The notes: generated by a model not told the origin, from the letters alone. DNA of 64,000 bases from Thalassovita mediterranea (GCF_001458435.1 NZ_CYSF01000001.1:62001-126000); one strand, 5' to 3'; positions 36,555 to 45,261 are shown, counted from the first letter of the stretch. A program made the numbers and translations.

Positions 36555-36587
36555 GCCCCGCGAACGCGACGCGTAAAGGGGGCAGAG

Positions 36588-37706
36588 ATGCAGCTGACAT
36601 TGACTGGGGCCGAGGTGTTGCGCCCTGAAGGATTGCAGGTCTCGCCGCTGGCGATGCACGATGGATTGCTCGTGGCGGATCCGGTCGGGCGTCATGTTGA
36701 TCTGAGCGGGTATCGCATTTTGCCCGGCATCGTGGACATGCACGGCGACGGGTTTGAACGCCACCTTGCCCCCCGTCGTGGCGCGATGAAGGATCTGTCA
36801 CAGGGTCTGGCGAGTGCCGAGGCAGAGCTGGCCGCAAACGGCATCACCACCGCAACGCTGGCGCAGTTCTGGTCATGGGAAGGCGGCATGCGCGGGCGCG
36901 ACTTCGCCCTGCGGTTTCTGGAGGCGTTGCAGGCATATCAGGGTGTTGGCACTGATCTGCGGGTTCAACTGCGGTTTGAATATTCGATGCTGGCCGATTA
37001 CGCGGATTTTGAACAGGCCGTGGTCGATCATGCAGTGCCCTATGTCGTGTTCAATGATCACCTGCCGCACAAGGCTTTGGCCAAGGGGAAAAAGCCGCCG
37101 CGCCTGACAGGGCAAGCCCTGAAAGGTGGACGCAGCCCCGAGGCGCATTTGGCATTGATGCAGGGGCTGCACGATGCAATGGCACAGGCGGAGGAGGCGG
37201 TTGCAGGTCTTGCTGCCCGGCTGGCAGCAAAGGGCGTTATCTTGGGCAGTCATGACGACAACACGATTGAGGGTCGCGCGTTGTGGCAATCGCGTGGGGT
37301 GACGATCAGCGAGTTTCCTGAAACGCGCGAAGCGGCAGAGGCGGCAACGGATGGCGCTGTGCTGGGTGCACCGAATGTGGTGCGTGGCGGCAGCCATTCC
37401 GGCAACGTCAGCGCAGCGGACCTGATCCGCGCAGGGCTGGGCGATGCACTAGCGTCGGATTACCACTACCCCGCGCCGCGACAGGCGGCATTGATGTTGG
37501 CGGAAGAGATCGGGTTGCAACGGGCTTGGGCGCTGGTGTCGTCCGGTCCGGCTGCTCTACTTGGCCTGCAGGATCGGGGGGAGTTGAACGTTGGTAAACG
37601 AGCCGATCTGGTGGTGCTGGATGAGCAGGGCCGCATTGGTGCAACGATAGCGGCGGGGCGGATCACTTACCTAAGTGGCGCTGTAGCTGAAGCGTTTATG
37701 CGCTGA
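36588..37706 (+). CDS. phnM: Alpha-D-ribose 1-methylphosphonate 5-triphosphate diphosphatase
   Basis: 372-residue amidohydrolase-fold enzyme that removes pyrophosphate in the carbon-phosphorus lyase pathway. The PhnM signature metal motif IVDMHGDGFERH replaces the usual HxH, and VFNDHLP, SHDDNT and ASDYHYPAP supply other ligands. It lies alone: no other phn genes are within this window. Either the C-P lyase operon is elsewhere, or this enzyme serves a different phosphate-ester substrate. The identification from motifs is good; the physiological role is less certain. Confidence 0.87.
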   Translation: MQLTLTGAEVLRPEGLQVSPLAMHDGLLVADPVGRHVDLSGYRILPGIVDMHGDGFERHLAPRRGAMKDLSQGLASAEAELAANGITTATLAQFWSWEGGMRGRDFALRFLEALQAYQGVGTDLRVQLRFEYSMLADYADFEQAVVDHAVPYVVFNDHLPHKALAKGKKPPRLTGQALKGGRSPEAHLALMQGLHDAMAQAEEAVAGLAARLAAKGVILGSHDDNTIEGRALWQSRGVTISEFPETREAAEAATDGAVLGAPNVVRGGSHSGNVSAADLIRAGLGDALASDYHYPAPRQAALMLAEEIGLQRAWALVSSGPAALLGLQDRGELNVGKRADLVVLDEQGRIGATIAAGRITYLSGAVAEAFMR

Positions 37707-37742
37707 AGCACGCAGCTTTGCGAAAGGGCAGCGACTGCCTGG

Positions 37743-37804
37743 GTAGGCGCGAATGCGCCTGCCAATGGGGCAGGCAGGCGCAGCCCGACCTAACGGTCGG
37801 GCGA
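37743..37804. repeat. Cluster of hairpins between phnM and purK
   Basis: Three inverted repeats follow closely: GGCGC-GAAT-GCGCC (about 37745-37758), TGCC-N7-GGCA and GCCCGACC-TAAC-GGTCGGGC (37783-37802). None has a T-run, so this looks like a REP-like or structured 3' region shared by two convergent genes rather than a simple terminator. Confidence 0.5.
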
Positions 37805-37824
37805 TACGTTTATGTTTAAGAGCT

Positions 37825-38904
37825 TTAACCCTTCACCGCGCCTTGCACGCGGTTCACGTGGCCCATCTTGCGGCCTGCTTTCACCTCGGCCTTGCCGTAA
37901 AGGTGCAGTGCGGCGTTGGGTTCCAGTGCGATGTCACCCACACGGTCCATATCGTCACCGATCAGGTTTTCCATCACCACATCGCTGTGACGCTTGCCAT
38001 CGCCCAGCGGCCAGCCTGCAACCGCACGGATGTGCTGTTCAAACTGATCCACCGCGCAGCCGTTCTGCGTCCAGTGACCGGAGTTGTGCACGCGCGGCGC
38101 GATCTCGTTCACGATCAGCCCTTCGGGCGTCACGAACAGCTCCACCCCCATAGTGCCGACATAATCCAGCGCGTTGAGGATGTTGGCAGTCAGCAAAACC
38201 GCATCCATCCGCTGCGATGCGTTCAGGCGTGCAGGCACAGTGGTGGTGTGCAGGATGCCATCACGGTGCACGTTTTCGCCGGGATCAAAACAGGCGACCT
38301 GCCCATCCGCGCTGCGGGTGCCAATGACAGACACCTCATGGCTGAAGTTCACGAACCCCTCCAGCACCGCAGGCGCACCAGCCATATCAGCCAGCGCTTG
38401 CGCCGCATCCTCAGCCGATTTCAGGCGCGACTGGCCCTTGCCGTCATAGCCAAAGCGACGGGTTTTCAGGATCGACGGCGCACCTATCGTGCTGAGCGCC
38501 TGTTCCAGATCCTCCGCACTTTCGACATTGGCGAAAGGTGCGGTTTTCAGGCCCAATGCGGCCAGATAGGTCTTTTCCGTTAGGCGATCCTGACTGACGC
38601 GCAGCGCCTCGCGGCCCGGACGGATCGGGCGCAGCGATTCCAACATATCAAGGGCCGAGGTGGGAATGTTCTCAAACTCGTAAGTGATCACATCCACAGT
38701 CTCGGCAAAGGCACGCAGGGCGGCCTCATCCTCATAGCTGGCGGTGGTCAGCTGGTGGGCCACATCCGCCGCAGGTGGGTTGGCGCTGGGTTCATACACA
38801 TGGGTGCGCAGCCCTAGGCGAGAGGCGGCTACAGACAGCATCCGACCCAGTTGCCCACCGCCCAGAATGCCAATGGTGGCACCAGTTTTCAGCATATCAC
38901 TCAT
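37825..38904 (-). CDS. purK: 5-(carboxyamino)imidazole ribonucleotide synthase
   Basis: ATP-grasp enzyme that joins bicarbonate to AIR in purine synthesis. 359 residues from the ATG at 38904; upstream ATGs in frame lie inside purE. The N-terminal [20 protein letters not shown]-grasp [12 protein letters not shown] and [13 protein letters not shown] are diagnostic. Its start overlaps the purE stop by a few bases, so the two are translationally coupled, with PurE transcribed first. Confidence 0.95.
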   Translation of the reverse strand: MSDMLKTGATIGILGGGQLGRMLSVAASRLGLRTHVYEPSANPPAADVAHQLTTASYEDEAALRAFAETVDVITYEFENIPTSALDMLESLRPIRPGREALRVSQDRLTEKTYLAALGLKTAPFANVESAEDLEQALSTIGAPSILKTRRFGYDGKGQSRLKSAEDAAQALADMAGAPAVLEGFVNFSHEVSVIGTRSADGQVACFDPGENVHRDGILHTTTVPARLNASQRMDAVLLTANILNALDYVGTMGVELFVTPEGLIVNEIAPRVHNSGHWTQNGCAVDQFEQHIRAVAGWPLGDGKRHSDVVMENLIGDDMDRVGDIALEPNAALHLYGKAEVKAGRKMGHVNRVQGAVKG

Positions 38905-39385
38905 CGACAGGTTCATCCGGGATCGAGGCCGACAGCGCATCGCGCCAGGCGTCCAGCCGTGCAGCGATATCGGCGTTGTTATTGGCCAGAATGCCAGCGG
39001 CCATCAGGCCTGCGTTCTTTGCACCTGCAGCCCCGATGGCCATGGTGGCAACAGGAAAACCACGCGGCATTTGCAGGATGGAGTAGAGGCTATCCACACC
39101 AGACAGCGCTTTGGTCTGAACCGGCACGCCGATCACCGGCACGCGGGTTTTGCTGGCCATCATGCCTGGCAGGTGCGCCGCACCGCCTGCGCCCGCGATG
39201 ATCACGTGCAGGCCACGGTCCACGGCTTTCTTGCCGTAGTCCCACAGCCGGTCAGGCGTCCGGTGGGCCGAGACGATCTTCGCCTCGTAAGGAATGTTCA
39301 ATTCGTCGAGAATATCAGCGGCTTCTTTCATGGTGGGCCAGTCAGATTGGCTGCCCATGATGATGCCTACTTGGATCTGTGTCAT
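38897..39385 (-). CDS. purE: 5-(carboxyamino)imidazole ribonucleotide mutase
   Basis: Converts N5-CAIR to CAIR. 162 residues. [42 protein letters not shown] near the N-terminus and [28 protein letters not shown] are the substrate-binding blocks; SIPDEPVDE closes the protein. First gene of purE-purK. Nothing unusual. Confidence 0.96.
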   Translation of the reverse strand: MTQIQVGIIMGSQSDWPTMKEAADILDELNIPYEAKIVSAHRTPDRLWDYGKKAVDRGLHVIIAGAGGAAHLPGMMASKTRVPVIGVPVQTKALSGVDSLYSILQMPRGFPVATMAIGAAGAKNAGLMAAGILANNNADIAARLDAWRDALSASIPDEPVDE

Positions 39386-39433
39386 TTAGCGTCCCCAGAT
39401 GAAGGAAGCGCGCACCATAGAGGGTTTGGTGAA

Positions 39434-39658
39434 TTATGCAATGATATCCGGGGTCAAACGGTCCTCAATTATGGCAATCATGTCCTTGAGGCGCAGTTTC
39501 TTCTTCTTCAGCCGCTGGATTGTCAGCTGATCGGCGGTGCCCACCTCTTGCAAGGCCTTGATAGCCACGTCCAGATCGCGGTGTTCCTGACGAAAAACCT
39601 CTAGCTCTACGCGCAGAACATCGTCGGTTTTCATGGAAATGTCGGCGGTGATATTCAT
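39434..39658 (-). CDS. DUF465 (YdcH-like) protein
   Basis: 74 residues from the ATG at 39658 with GAGG ahead; two longer or shorter starts are possible. A mostly helical, charged protein: VELEVFRQEHRDLDVAIKALQ, then the family core LTIQRLKKKKLRLKDMIAIIEDRL. DUF465 proteins are short coiled-coil proteins of unknown role common in Proteobacteria. It is divergent from the hsp20 gene. Confidence 0.8.
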   Translation of the reverse strand: MNITADISMKTDDVLRVELEVFRQEHRDLDVAIKALQEVGTADQLTIQRLKKKKLRLKDMIAIIEDRLTPDIIA

Positions 39659-39721
39659 GGCCGGGCCTCGCAATCGGGGTTGGAATGCAATGATACCGGA
39701 AATCTGCTGCTAGGCAAAGGC

Positions 39722-39750
39722 CTTGCGCAGGCTCACTTGCCTCCCCATAT
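39722..39750 (+). promoter_or_regulatory. Sigma-32 (RpoH)-type heat-shock promoter of the hsp20 gene
   Basis: CTTGCGC (39722-39728), 14-base spacer, CCCCATAT (39743-39750) matches the E. coli sigma-32 pattern (CTTGAAA, N13-14, CCCCATNT) and the alphaproteobacterial RpoH boxes. The predicted start near 39757 leaves an 85-base leader before the gene. Confidence 0.75.
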
Positions 39751-39773
39751 TCGTAGAAAGGTCGCCGAAATGG

Positions 39774-39842
39774 GGCCTGATTCAGGTGGTTGGCACTATG
39801 CGTGCAACCCGCTCACAGTCGCTTGATCGTAAGGACGTGTCG
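39774..39842 (+). promoter_or_regulatory. ROSE-like RNA thermometer in the hsp20 leader
   Basis: Three hairpins fit the leader. The last one pairs GTCGCTT (39818-39824) with AAGGAC (39831-39836), hiding the ribosome site. It carries the ROSE hallmark UYGCU (39819-39823) opposite AGGA (39832-39835), with a G opposite G and an extra C. An upstream hairpin spans 39788-39809 (GGTTG..CAC with GTGCAACC). ROSE elements are known in heat-shock gene leaders of Alphaproteobacteria; here it is identified by eye. Confidence 0.7.
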
Positions 39843-40256
39843 ATGACAAAGCTCACCTTGGGGACGCACCCCTATCTTCTGGGATTTGACCAGCTGGAAC
39901 GCCTGCTGGAACGCAATGCGAAATCCGGAAACGAAGGCTATCCGCCCTTCAATATCGAACAAACTTCACAGAATTCTTATCGCATCACGCTTGCCGTGGC
40001 CGGTTTTGGCGAAGATGATCTTGCTATCACCGTCGAGGATCAGCAGCTGGTCATCCGCGGCCGTCAGTCGGACGACAGCGAAGGGCGCGTGTTCCTGCAT
40101 CGTGGGATTGCGGCGCGTCAGTTCCAGCGCTCCTTCGTTCTGGCCGATGGCGTCGAAGTGGGCGAGGCGGTGATGGAAAATGGCCTGCTGCATGTGGATC
40201 TGTCCCGCATTCAGCCGGAAACAGTGGTGCAGACGATTAACATTCGGAAAGGGTAA
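39843..40256 (+). CDS. Hsp20/alpha-crystallin small heat-shock protein
   Basis: 137 residues from the ATG at 39843, with AAGGA seven bases ahead. The upstream in-frame starts lie in the thermometer leader and are rejected. The alpha-crystallin domain covers about 30-130: PPFNIEQTSQNSYRITLAVAGFGEDDLAITVEDQQLVIRGR, then MENGLLHVDLSRIQPE. IbpA-type holdase that binds unfolding proteins during heat stress. Expression probably has two controls seen in sequence, an RpoH promoter and an RNA thermometer. The DUF1150 gene follows after three bases. Confidence 0.93.
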   Translation: MTKLTLGTHPYLLGFDQLERLLERNAKSGNEGYPPFNIEQTSQNSYRITLAVAGFGEDDLAITVEDQQLVIRGRQSDDSEGRVFLHRGIAARQFQRSFVLADGVEVGEAVMENGLLHVDLSRIQPETVVQTINIRKG

Positions 40257-40259
40257 CAT

Positions 40260-40496
40260 ATGGATAGCAAGTATCTGCCAGAAACAGTCGCGGGCGACCG
40301 TGCAGCGCAACTGGTCTATGTGCGTGCCGTCCGTGTGGCCGACCTGCCCCCAGAGGTGCAGGATCAGGCCGGTTCGCGCGATGTCCTATATGAGGTGTCG
40401 CGCCCAACCGGTGAACAGCTGGCCTTGGTCGGGGATCGTGAGCTGGCCTTTGATCTGGCGCGCAAAAACGATCTGGATCCGGTGACGCTGCACTAG
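40260..40496 (+). CDS. DUF1150 family protein
   Basis: 78 residues, acidic. The family is restricted to Alphaproteobacteria and usually follows an hsp20 gene, as here, three bases apart, so it should be heat-induced with it. The core reads YVRAVRVADLPPEVQDQ and LYEVSRPTGEQLALVGDRELAFDLARKNDL. No membrane helix or catalytic motif is visible; function unknown. Confidence 0.85.
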   Translation: MDSKYLPETVAGDRAAQLVYVRAVRVADLPPEVQDQAGSRDVLYEVSRPTGEQLALVGDRELAFDLARKNDLDPVTLH

Positions 40497-40568
40497 CAGT
40501 GACCAGCGTGACAGATTTTGGGGCATTGCCCCTGTCTTTGAGAAAGCAGACTTTGTGAGGAGGCGGGC

Positions 40569-40985
40569 CTAGTGCTCGCCTTTGCAGTGTTTATGGCTGG
40601 CGAGGGAGGCCAGAACATAGCAATCCGCGCTGGATCCATCGCCGCAGGGGCCGTGGGTGATGCGCTGCAGTTCTTCCTCCAGCCGTTTGAGGCGGGCGAT
40701 TTTTTCCTGCACGGCGACCAGTTGTTTGGCGGCGATTTCATTGGCGGAGGTGCAGGACCGGTCGGGGTGATCCTGTAGGTCAATCAGCGCCTCAATCGCT
40801 TCAATCGAAAACCCCAGATCGCGGGCATGTTTGATAAAGCCCAGTCGCTCCAACTCCGCATGCCCATAGCGGCGTTGGTTGCCTGCTGTGCGCAGGGGCG
40901 CGTCGATCAGGCCGCGCTCTTCGTAGTAGCGAATCGTGGGCACTTTGACGCCGGTTTCACGGCTGAGGGCACCAATAGAAAACAT
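40569..40985 (-). CDS. MerR family heavy-metal-responsive regulator (ZntR/CadR-like)
   Basis: 138 residues. The MerR winged helix is IGALSRETGVKVPTIRYYEERGLI (4-27), and RRYGHAELERLGFIKHARDLGFSIEAI follows, then a dimerisation helix. Metal ligands are suggested by Cys78 in PDRSCTSANEIA, and by the C-terminal HGPCGDGSSADC and HKHCKGEH, a ZntR/CadR/PbrR-type pattern for Zn, Cd or Pb rather than Cu or Hg. It is divergent from a cation transporter gene whose promoter has the expected MerR geometry. Confidence 0.9.
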   Translation of the reverse strand: MFSIGALSRETGVKVPTIRYYEERGLIDAPLRTAGNQRRYGHAELERLGFIKHARDLGFSIEAIEALIDLQDHPDRSCTSANEIAAKQLVAVQEKIARLKRLEEELQRITHGPCGDGSSADCYVLASLASHKHCKGEH

Positions 40986-40998
40986 CTTGAGAAACCTC

Positions 40999-41029
40999 TT
41001 GAACCTCTAGCTACTAGAGAAATTATGTT
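40999..41029 (+). promoter_or_regulatory. MerR-type promoter and operator of the cation transporter gene
   Basis: TTGAAC (-35, 40999-41004) and TATGTT (-10, 41024-41029) are separated by 19 bases, the long spacer that MerR proteins correct by DNA distortion. The spacer holds the dyad CTCTAG-CTA-CTAGAG (41005-41019), centred as in zntA and copA promoters. Confidence 0.85.
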
Positions 41030-41058
41030 GAGACGGTGAGAGTTTCAAGGAGGCAGAG

Positions 41059-41676
41059 ATGGCAGGGTGTTGTGGGCAAGGGGCCAAGTTTGATGGCATG
41101 TCGTTGGCGTATAAGCGGCGTTTGTGGATTGTGATCCTCCTCAACGCGGCGATGTTTGCGGTGGAGATGACCGCCGGTCACATGGCTAAATCGCAGGCCC
41201 TGCAGGCGGATGCGCTGGATTTCTTTGGCGATGCGCTGACCTATGGGATTTCGCTGGCCGTGATCGGGGCGTCCATACGGGTGCGTACACTGGCGGCACT
41301 GGGTAAGGGCATCAGCCTGATGGTGATGGGCGCCTGGGTCTTTGGATCGACGGCTTACCGCGTGCTGTATCTGGGTGTGCCAGAGGCCGAGATTATGGGG
41401 GTTGTTGGCCTGATGGCGCTTGCGGTGAACCTTGCATCGGTCTTGTTGTTGATGCGCTACAAGGATGGCGATGCCAACGTGCGGTCGGTCTGGCTGTGTT
41501 CGCGCAATGATGCGATTGGCAATGTGGCGGTGATGTTTGCAGCCCTTGGCGTTTGGGGCAGCGGCACCGGCTGGCCGGATGTGATCGTCGCGGGCGTAAT
41601 GGCTGCGCTGTTCCTATCCTCGTCAGTGCAGATCATCCGGCAGGCCTTGGCCGAGCGGCGGGAGGTCATGGCCTAG
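41059..41676 (+). CDS. Cation diffusion facilitator-like metal transporter
   Basis: 205 residues, an efflux carrier for divalent metal. Residues 1-8 (MAGCCGQG) include two adjacent cysteines, which may bind metal. Six hydrophobic segments fit the CDF membrane domain: FAVEMTAGHMAKSQALQADALDFFGDALTYG has the HxxxD-like site (ADALDFFGD, SRNDAIGN). The long C-terminal cytosolic domain of many CDF proteins is missing. Expression is probably induced by metal through the divergent MerR-type gene. Confidence 0.87.
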   Translation: MAGCCGQGAKFDGMSLAYKRRLWIVILLNAAMFAVEMTAGHMAKSQALQADALDFFGDALTYGISLAVIGASIRVRTLAALGKGISLMVMGAWVFGSTAYRVLYLGVPEAEIMGVVGLMALAVNLASVLLLMRYKDGDANVRSVWLCSRNDAIGNVAVMFAALGVWGSGTGWPDVIVAGVMAALFLSSSVQIIRQALAERREVMA

Positions 41677-41683
41677 CGCAACA

Positions 41684-41714
41684 AAAAAGCCCCGCCAAAA
41701 TGGCGGGGCTTTTT
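41684..41714. terminator. Bidirectional terminator between the cation transporter and sat-cysC genes
   Basis: AGCCCCGCCA (41688-41697), three-base loop, TGGCGGGGCT (41701-41710), flanked by AAAAAA before and TTTTT after, so it works on both strands. Confidence 0.92.
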
Positions 41715-41733
41715 AGTGTCTATATCAGGCGAA

Positions 41734-43836
41734 TTAGCCCCAAGTGCCGGAGATCAGGCCCATGGATTCCAGCTTCAGCAGAACCTGATGGGCGCAGTTG
41801 TCCACCTCGACGTTTTCAGTTTCGACCGACAGTTCGGGGTTGGCAGGCACGTCATAGGGATCCGAAATGCCGGTGAATTCCTTGATCTTGCCTTCGCGCG
41901 CCAGCTTGTAGAGGCCTTTGCGGTCACGGCGTTCGCATTCCTCGATCGAGGTGGCAACGTGTACCTCAACAAAGGCACCGAACTGCTCGATCTCTTCGCG
42001 TACGTGACGGCGGGTGGTCGCATAGGGGGCGATGGGGGCGCAGATCGCGATGCCACCGTTTTTGGTGATCTCGGATGCCACATAACCGATGCGTTTGATG
42101 TTGAGGTCGCGGTGCTCTTTGGAGAAGCCCAGCTCGCTCGACAGGTTTTTACGCACGATGTCACCATCCAGCAGGGTCACGGGACGACCGCCCATTTCCA
42201 TCAGCTTCACCATCAGTGCGTTGGCGATGGTGGATTTGCCGGAGCCGGAGAAGCCGGTGAAGAACACGGTGAAGCCCTGCTTGGACCGCGGCGGCTTGGT
42301 GCGGCGCAGTTCACGCACAACTTCGGGGAAGGAGAACCATTCAGGGATTTCCAGACCTTCGGCCAAACGGCGGCGCAGTTCGGTGCCGGAAATGTTCAGG
42401 ATGGTGACGTCATCCTTATCGACGATCTCATCAGCTGGTTCGTACTGGGCGCGTTCCTGCACGTAGACCATGTGTTTGAAATCGACCATTTCGATGCCGA
42501 TTTCATCCTGATACTCGCGGAACAGATCCTGCGCGTCATAAGGACCATAGAAGTCTTCACCGGCAGAGTTTTTGCCGGGGCCAGCGTGGTCGCGGCCAAC
42601 GATGAAGTGGGTGCAGCCGTGGTTGGCGCGGATCAGGCCGTGCCATACCGCTTCGCGCGGGCCAGCCATACGCATAGCGAGGTTCAAGAGGCTCATCGAG
42701 GTGGTGGCCTGCGGGTATTTGTCCAGAACCGCCTCGTAACAGCGCACGCGGGTGAAGTGGTCAACGTCGCCCGGTTTGGTCATGCCCACAACGGGGTGGA
42801 TCAGCAGGTTTGCCTGTGCTTCACGTGCGGCGCGGAAGGTCAGTTCCTGGTGGGCGCGGTGCAGCGGGTTGCGGGTTTGGAACGCAACCACTTTGCGCCA
42901 GCCCATTTTACGGAAGTAGGCGCGCAGCTCGTTCGGGGTGTCGCGACGGGCGCGGAAGTCGTAGTGAACGGGCTGTTGGATGCCGGTCACGGGGCCGCCC
43001 AGATAAACCTTGCCTGCGGTGTTGTGCAGGTAGTTCACCGCGGGGTGCGCATCGTCATCGGCGCCGAAGACTTTTTCAGCTTCGCGTGCTTTGTTCGGGA
43101 CCCAGTTGTCGGTGACGGTCATGGTGGCGAGGATCACGCCCTCTTGGTCGCGCAGGGCGATGTCCTGACCTTCTTTCAGAGAGCTGGCAAACTCTTCGCT
43201 TACGTCGAGGTTGATCGGCATCGGCCACAGGCTGCCGTCGGCCAGACGCATATTTTCGACCACGCCGTTGTAGTCTTCTTCGGTCAAGAAACCCTTCAGC
43301 GGGTTGAAGCCGCCGTTCATCAGCAGTTCCAGATCGCAGATCTGGCGCGGGGTCAGATCCCAGCTGACCAGATCAGCTGCTTCGATTTTCAGTTTCTGGG
43401 CGCTGTCGTATGAAACGTAGAGCTCTGGGATGGGGGCCAGATTGTTTTGCATGATTTGCATCCTACTCTTGAATGGGACCAGGCCGCTGGTGGTGCCTGT
43501 TAGTTCTGCATGCAGAGCTTCGTACTCTGCAAATTTCCGCTTTAGGAATTGATCCGTCAGCCTGTTCTTGGTTGCTGCGCCGCGTGCGGTGATTGCGTAG
43601 GCGAAGCGTTGTCTTTTGTCAGGGCCGTCACGGGCAGAGATTTGGATCAGCCCCTGTTCGGCGGTGGTGCGCAGTAGGGTGTTCAACCGGCCCAGCGAAA
43701 TTCCCAAAGCCTCTGCCGTGGCGCGCTGGGTGGCATCTGGGGCGATGTCCAGCTGGCGCAGCAGGCGGAACAGCATGTCCTCCTCGGCGGCGGTGGGTTG
43801 GGATTGCAGGGCGGTCATACGGGCGACTCTACTCAC
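41734..43836 (-). CDS. Winged-helix regulator fused to bifunctional sulfate adenylyltransferase/APS kinase
   Basis: One 700-residue frame. Residues 1-115 are a MarR-like winged helix of the EPS-associated type (ATAEALGISLGRLNTLL, then RLTDQFLKRKFAEYEALHAEL). From about 126 comes ATP sulfurylase: FQTRNPLHRAH, GRDHAGP; then from about 515 APS kinase with GFSGSGKSTIA and LDGDIVR. The enzyme activates sulfate to APS and then PAPS. The enzyme part has its own possible start at Met126 (43461) or Met129 (43452), preceded by AGTAGG, so it may be made both alone (about 572 residues, the usual size) and as a fusion. There is no stop between. A strong dyad lies upstream. Fusion versus two overlapping products is unresolved. 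Confidence 0.85.
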   Translation of the reverse strand: MSRVARMTALQSQPTAAEEDMLFRLLRQLDIAPDATQRATAEALGISLGRLNTLLRTTAEQGLIQISARDGPDKRQRFAYAITARGAATKNRLTDQFLKRKFAEYEALHAELTGTTSGLVPFKSRMQIMQNNLAPIPELYVSYDSAQKLKIEAADLVSWDLTPRQICDLELLMNGGFNPLKGFLTEEDYNGVVENMRLADGSLWPMPINLDVSEEFASSLKEGQDIALRDQEGVILATMTVTDNWVPNKAREAEKVFGADDDAHPAVNYLHNTAGKVYLGGPVTGIQQPVHYDFRARRDTPNELRAYFRKMGWRKVVAFQTRNPLHRAHQELTFRAAREAQANLLIHPVVGMTKPGDVDHFTRVRCYEAVLDKYPQATTSMSLLNLAMRMAGPREAVWHGLIRANHGCTHFIVGRDHAGPGKNSAGEDFYGPYDAQDLFREYQDEIGIEMVDFKHMVYVQERAQYEPADEIVDKDDVTILNISGTELRRRLAEGLEIPEWFSFPEVVRELRRTKPPRSKQGFTVFFTGFSGSGKSTIANALMVKLMEMGGRPVTLLDGDIVRKNLSSELGFSKEHRDLNIKRIGYVASEITKNGGIAICAPIAPYATTRRHVREEIEQFGAFVEVHVATSIEECERRDRKGLYKLAREGKIKEFTGISDPYDVPANPELSVETENVEVDNCAHQVLLKLESMGLISGTWG

Positions 43837-43937
43837 GACTCAATTTGTGTTCACGAATGAACGCATCGCACAGACCTGCGGCGCAACAAAGAGTAAAATG
43901 TGCAATTTTTGGGGAAAAAGGCCAGTTAAGGCAGGTT

Positions 43938-43963
43938 TCCCACACCTTTTGGCAGGTGTGGGA
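43938..43963. promoter_or_regulatory. Perfect ten-base inverted repeat upstream of the winged-helix/sat gene
   Basis: TCCCACACCT (43938-43947), six bases, AGGTGTGGGA (43954-43963). It lies between the end of the RraB-like gene and the start of the winged-helix/sat gene, both on the minus strand. No T-run follows on either strand, so an operator is as likely as a terminator of the upstream gene. Confidence 0.5.
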
Positions 43964-43978
43964 CACTGTTCCGACAAA

Positions 43979-44314
43979 TCAGTCTGCGGCAAAACCCCAG
44001 CCGTCGGGGGTGAAACCGTTTTCAATCGCAGCGCGCGTTGCCAGCTCTTCGACCATCCAAATAGATGAGGCAGAGAGAGGCTGATCCTCCATCACGGCGA
44101 GTAATGTGGCCGGATCATCGCCATCGGCGTCGATCCATTCGCAGGCAAAGCCCAGATCGGCTAACGCATTGGCCAGCAGTTGCCAGTCTTGCGCAGGTTT
44201 CGCGGGCAGAAAAAACAGTTCCAGATCCGCCACATCGGGCAGGGTGTTGGCCGCCTGTAGATCCGCGAAGGCCGAAAGTGTTTCGGCCTTCTGCTGGGCG
44301 TAATCATGCGCCAC
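43979..44314 (-). CDS. RraB-like ribonuclease E inhibitor family protein
   Basis: 111 residues. The FF-containing start LELFFLPAKPAQDWQLLANALADLGFACEWIDAD, and the C-terminal AAIENGFTPDGWGFAAD, resemble RraB (DGWG near the end is conserved). RraB binds and limits RNase E in enterics; whether this protein does so is unknown. It lies five bases after trxB on the same strand, so probably is co-transcribed with it. Confidence 0.7.
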   Translation of the reverse strand: MAHDYAQQKAETLSAFADLQAANTLPDVADLELFFLPAKPAQDWQLLANALADLGFACEWIDADGDDPATLLAVMEDQPLSASSIWMVEELATRAAIENGFTPDGWGFAAD

Positions 44315-44319
44315 GGTGC

Positions 44320-45261
44320 TTACTCCTGCTCGGCGAGGAAGCGTTCCGCATCCAGCGCCGCCATACAGCCCATACCGGCCGAGGTTACAGCCTGACGGTA
44401 TTTGTGATCCGTCAGATCGCCCGCCGCAAAGATACCGGGGATGGAGGTTTCGGTGGTGCCGGGGGTTACCTGAACGTAGCCGCCGTTGTGCAGTTCCAGG
44501 ACATCCTTCACCAGTTCGTTCGCCGGTGCGTGGCCGATGGCGATGAAGACGCCTTTACATGGCACCTCGGAAATCTCGCCGGTCTGGGTGTGTTTCACCT
44601 TCACGCCGGTCACGCCTTTGGGGTTGTCGTCGCCGACAACCTCTTCCAGCTCGTGGAACCAAAGGGTTTCAATCTTTTCGTTCTTCATCAGGCGATCTTG
44701 CAGGATCTTTTCCGCGCGCAGTTCATCGCGGCGGTGGATCAGCGTCACCTTGGAGGCAAAGTTCGTCAGGAACAGCGCCTCTTCGACAGCGGTGTTGCCG
44801 CCGCCGACCACGACGATTTCCTGACCACGGTAGAAGAAGCCGTCACAGGTCGCACAGGCCGAAACGCCGAAACCTTTGAAGGCCTCTTCGCTTTCCAGAC
44901 CCAGCCATTTGGCGCGCGCGCCGGTGGCCAGAATAACCGCATCGGCGGTGTAGACGGTGCCGCTGTCGCCCTTGGCGGTGAAGGGGCGGGTGGTGGTGTC
45001 CAAATCGGTGATGATGTCGCCGATCACCTCGGTGCCCATGGCGCGGGCATGCTCTTCCATCTTCATCATCAGCTCGGGGCCCTGAACCTCAACGAAGGAG
45101 GGGTAGTTTTCCACCTCGGTCGTGGTGGTCAGCTGACCGCCCGGTTCGATCCCTTGGACGAGGATCGGCGACAGCATGGCGCGCGCGGCGTAAACGCCAG
45201 CGGTATAGCCCGCCGGACCCGACCCAATGATCAGTACCTTGGTGTGACGTGTTTCGGCCAT
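44320..45261 (-). CDS. trxB: Thioredoxin-disulfide reductase
   Basis: FAD enzyme that reduces thioredoxin with NADPH. 313 residues from the ATG at 45261; the ORF extends upstream but the family begins [21 protein letters not shown]. The redox pair is in [12 protein letters not shown] (Cys near 143 and 146), followed by the NADPH fold [16 protein letters not shown], and the FAD end motif [21 protein letters not shown]. The gene is divergent from lrp, an arrangement common in Rhodobacteraceae. Confidence 0.96.
   Translation of the reverse strand: MAETRHTKVLIIGSGPAGYTAGVYAARAMLSPILVQGIEPGGQLTTTTEVENYPSFVEVQGPELMMKMEEHARAMGTEVIGDIITDLDTTTRPFTAKGDSGTVYTADAVILATGARAKWLGLESEEAFKGFGVSACATCDGFFYRGQEIVVVGGGNTAVEEALFLTNFASKVTLIHRRDELRAEKILQDRLMKNEKIETLWFHELEEVVGDDNPKGVTGVKVKHTQTGEISEVPCKGVFIAIGHAPANELVKDVLELHNGGYVQVTPGTTETSIPGIFAAGDLTDHKYRQAVTSAGMGCMAALDAERFLAEQE

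Noticed and set aside
41716-43413. 565-residue open frame opposite the sat-cysC gene
   Set aside because: Antisense shadow. The real gene has catalytic motifs for both enzymes.
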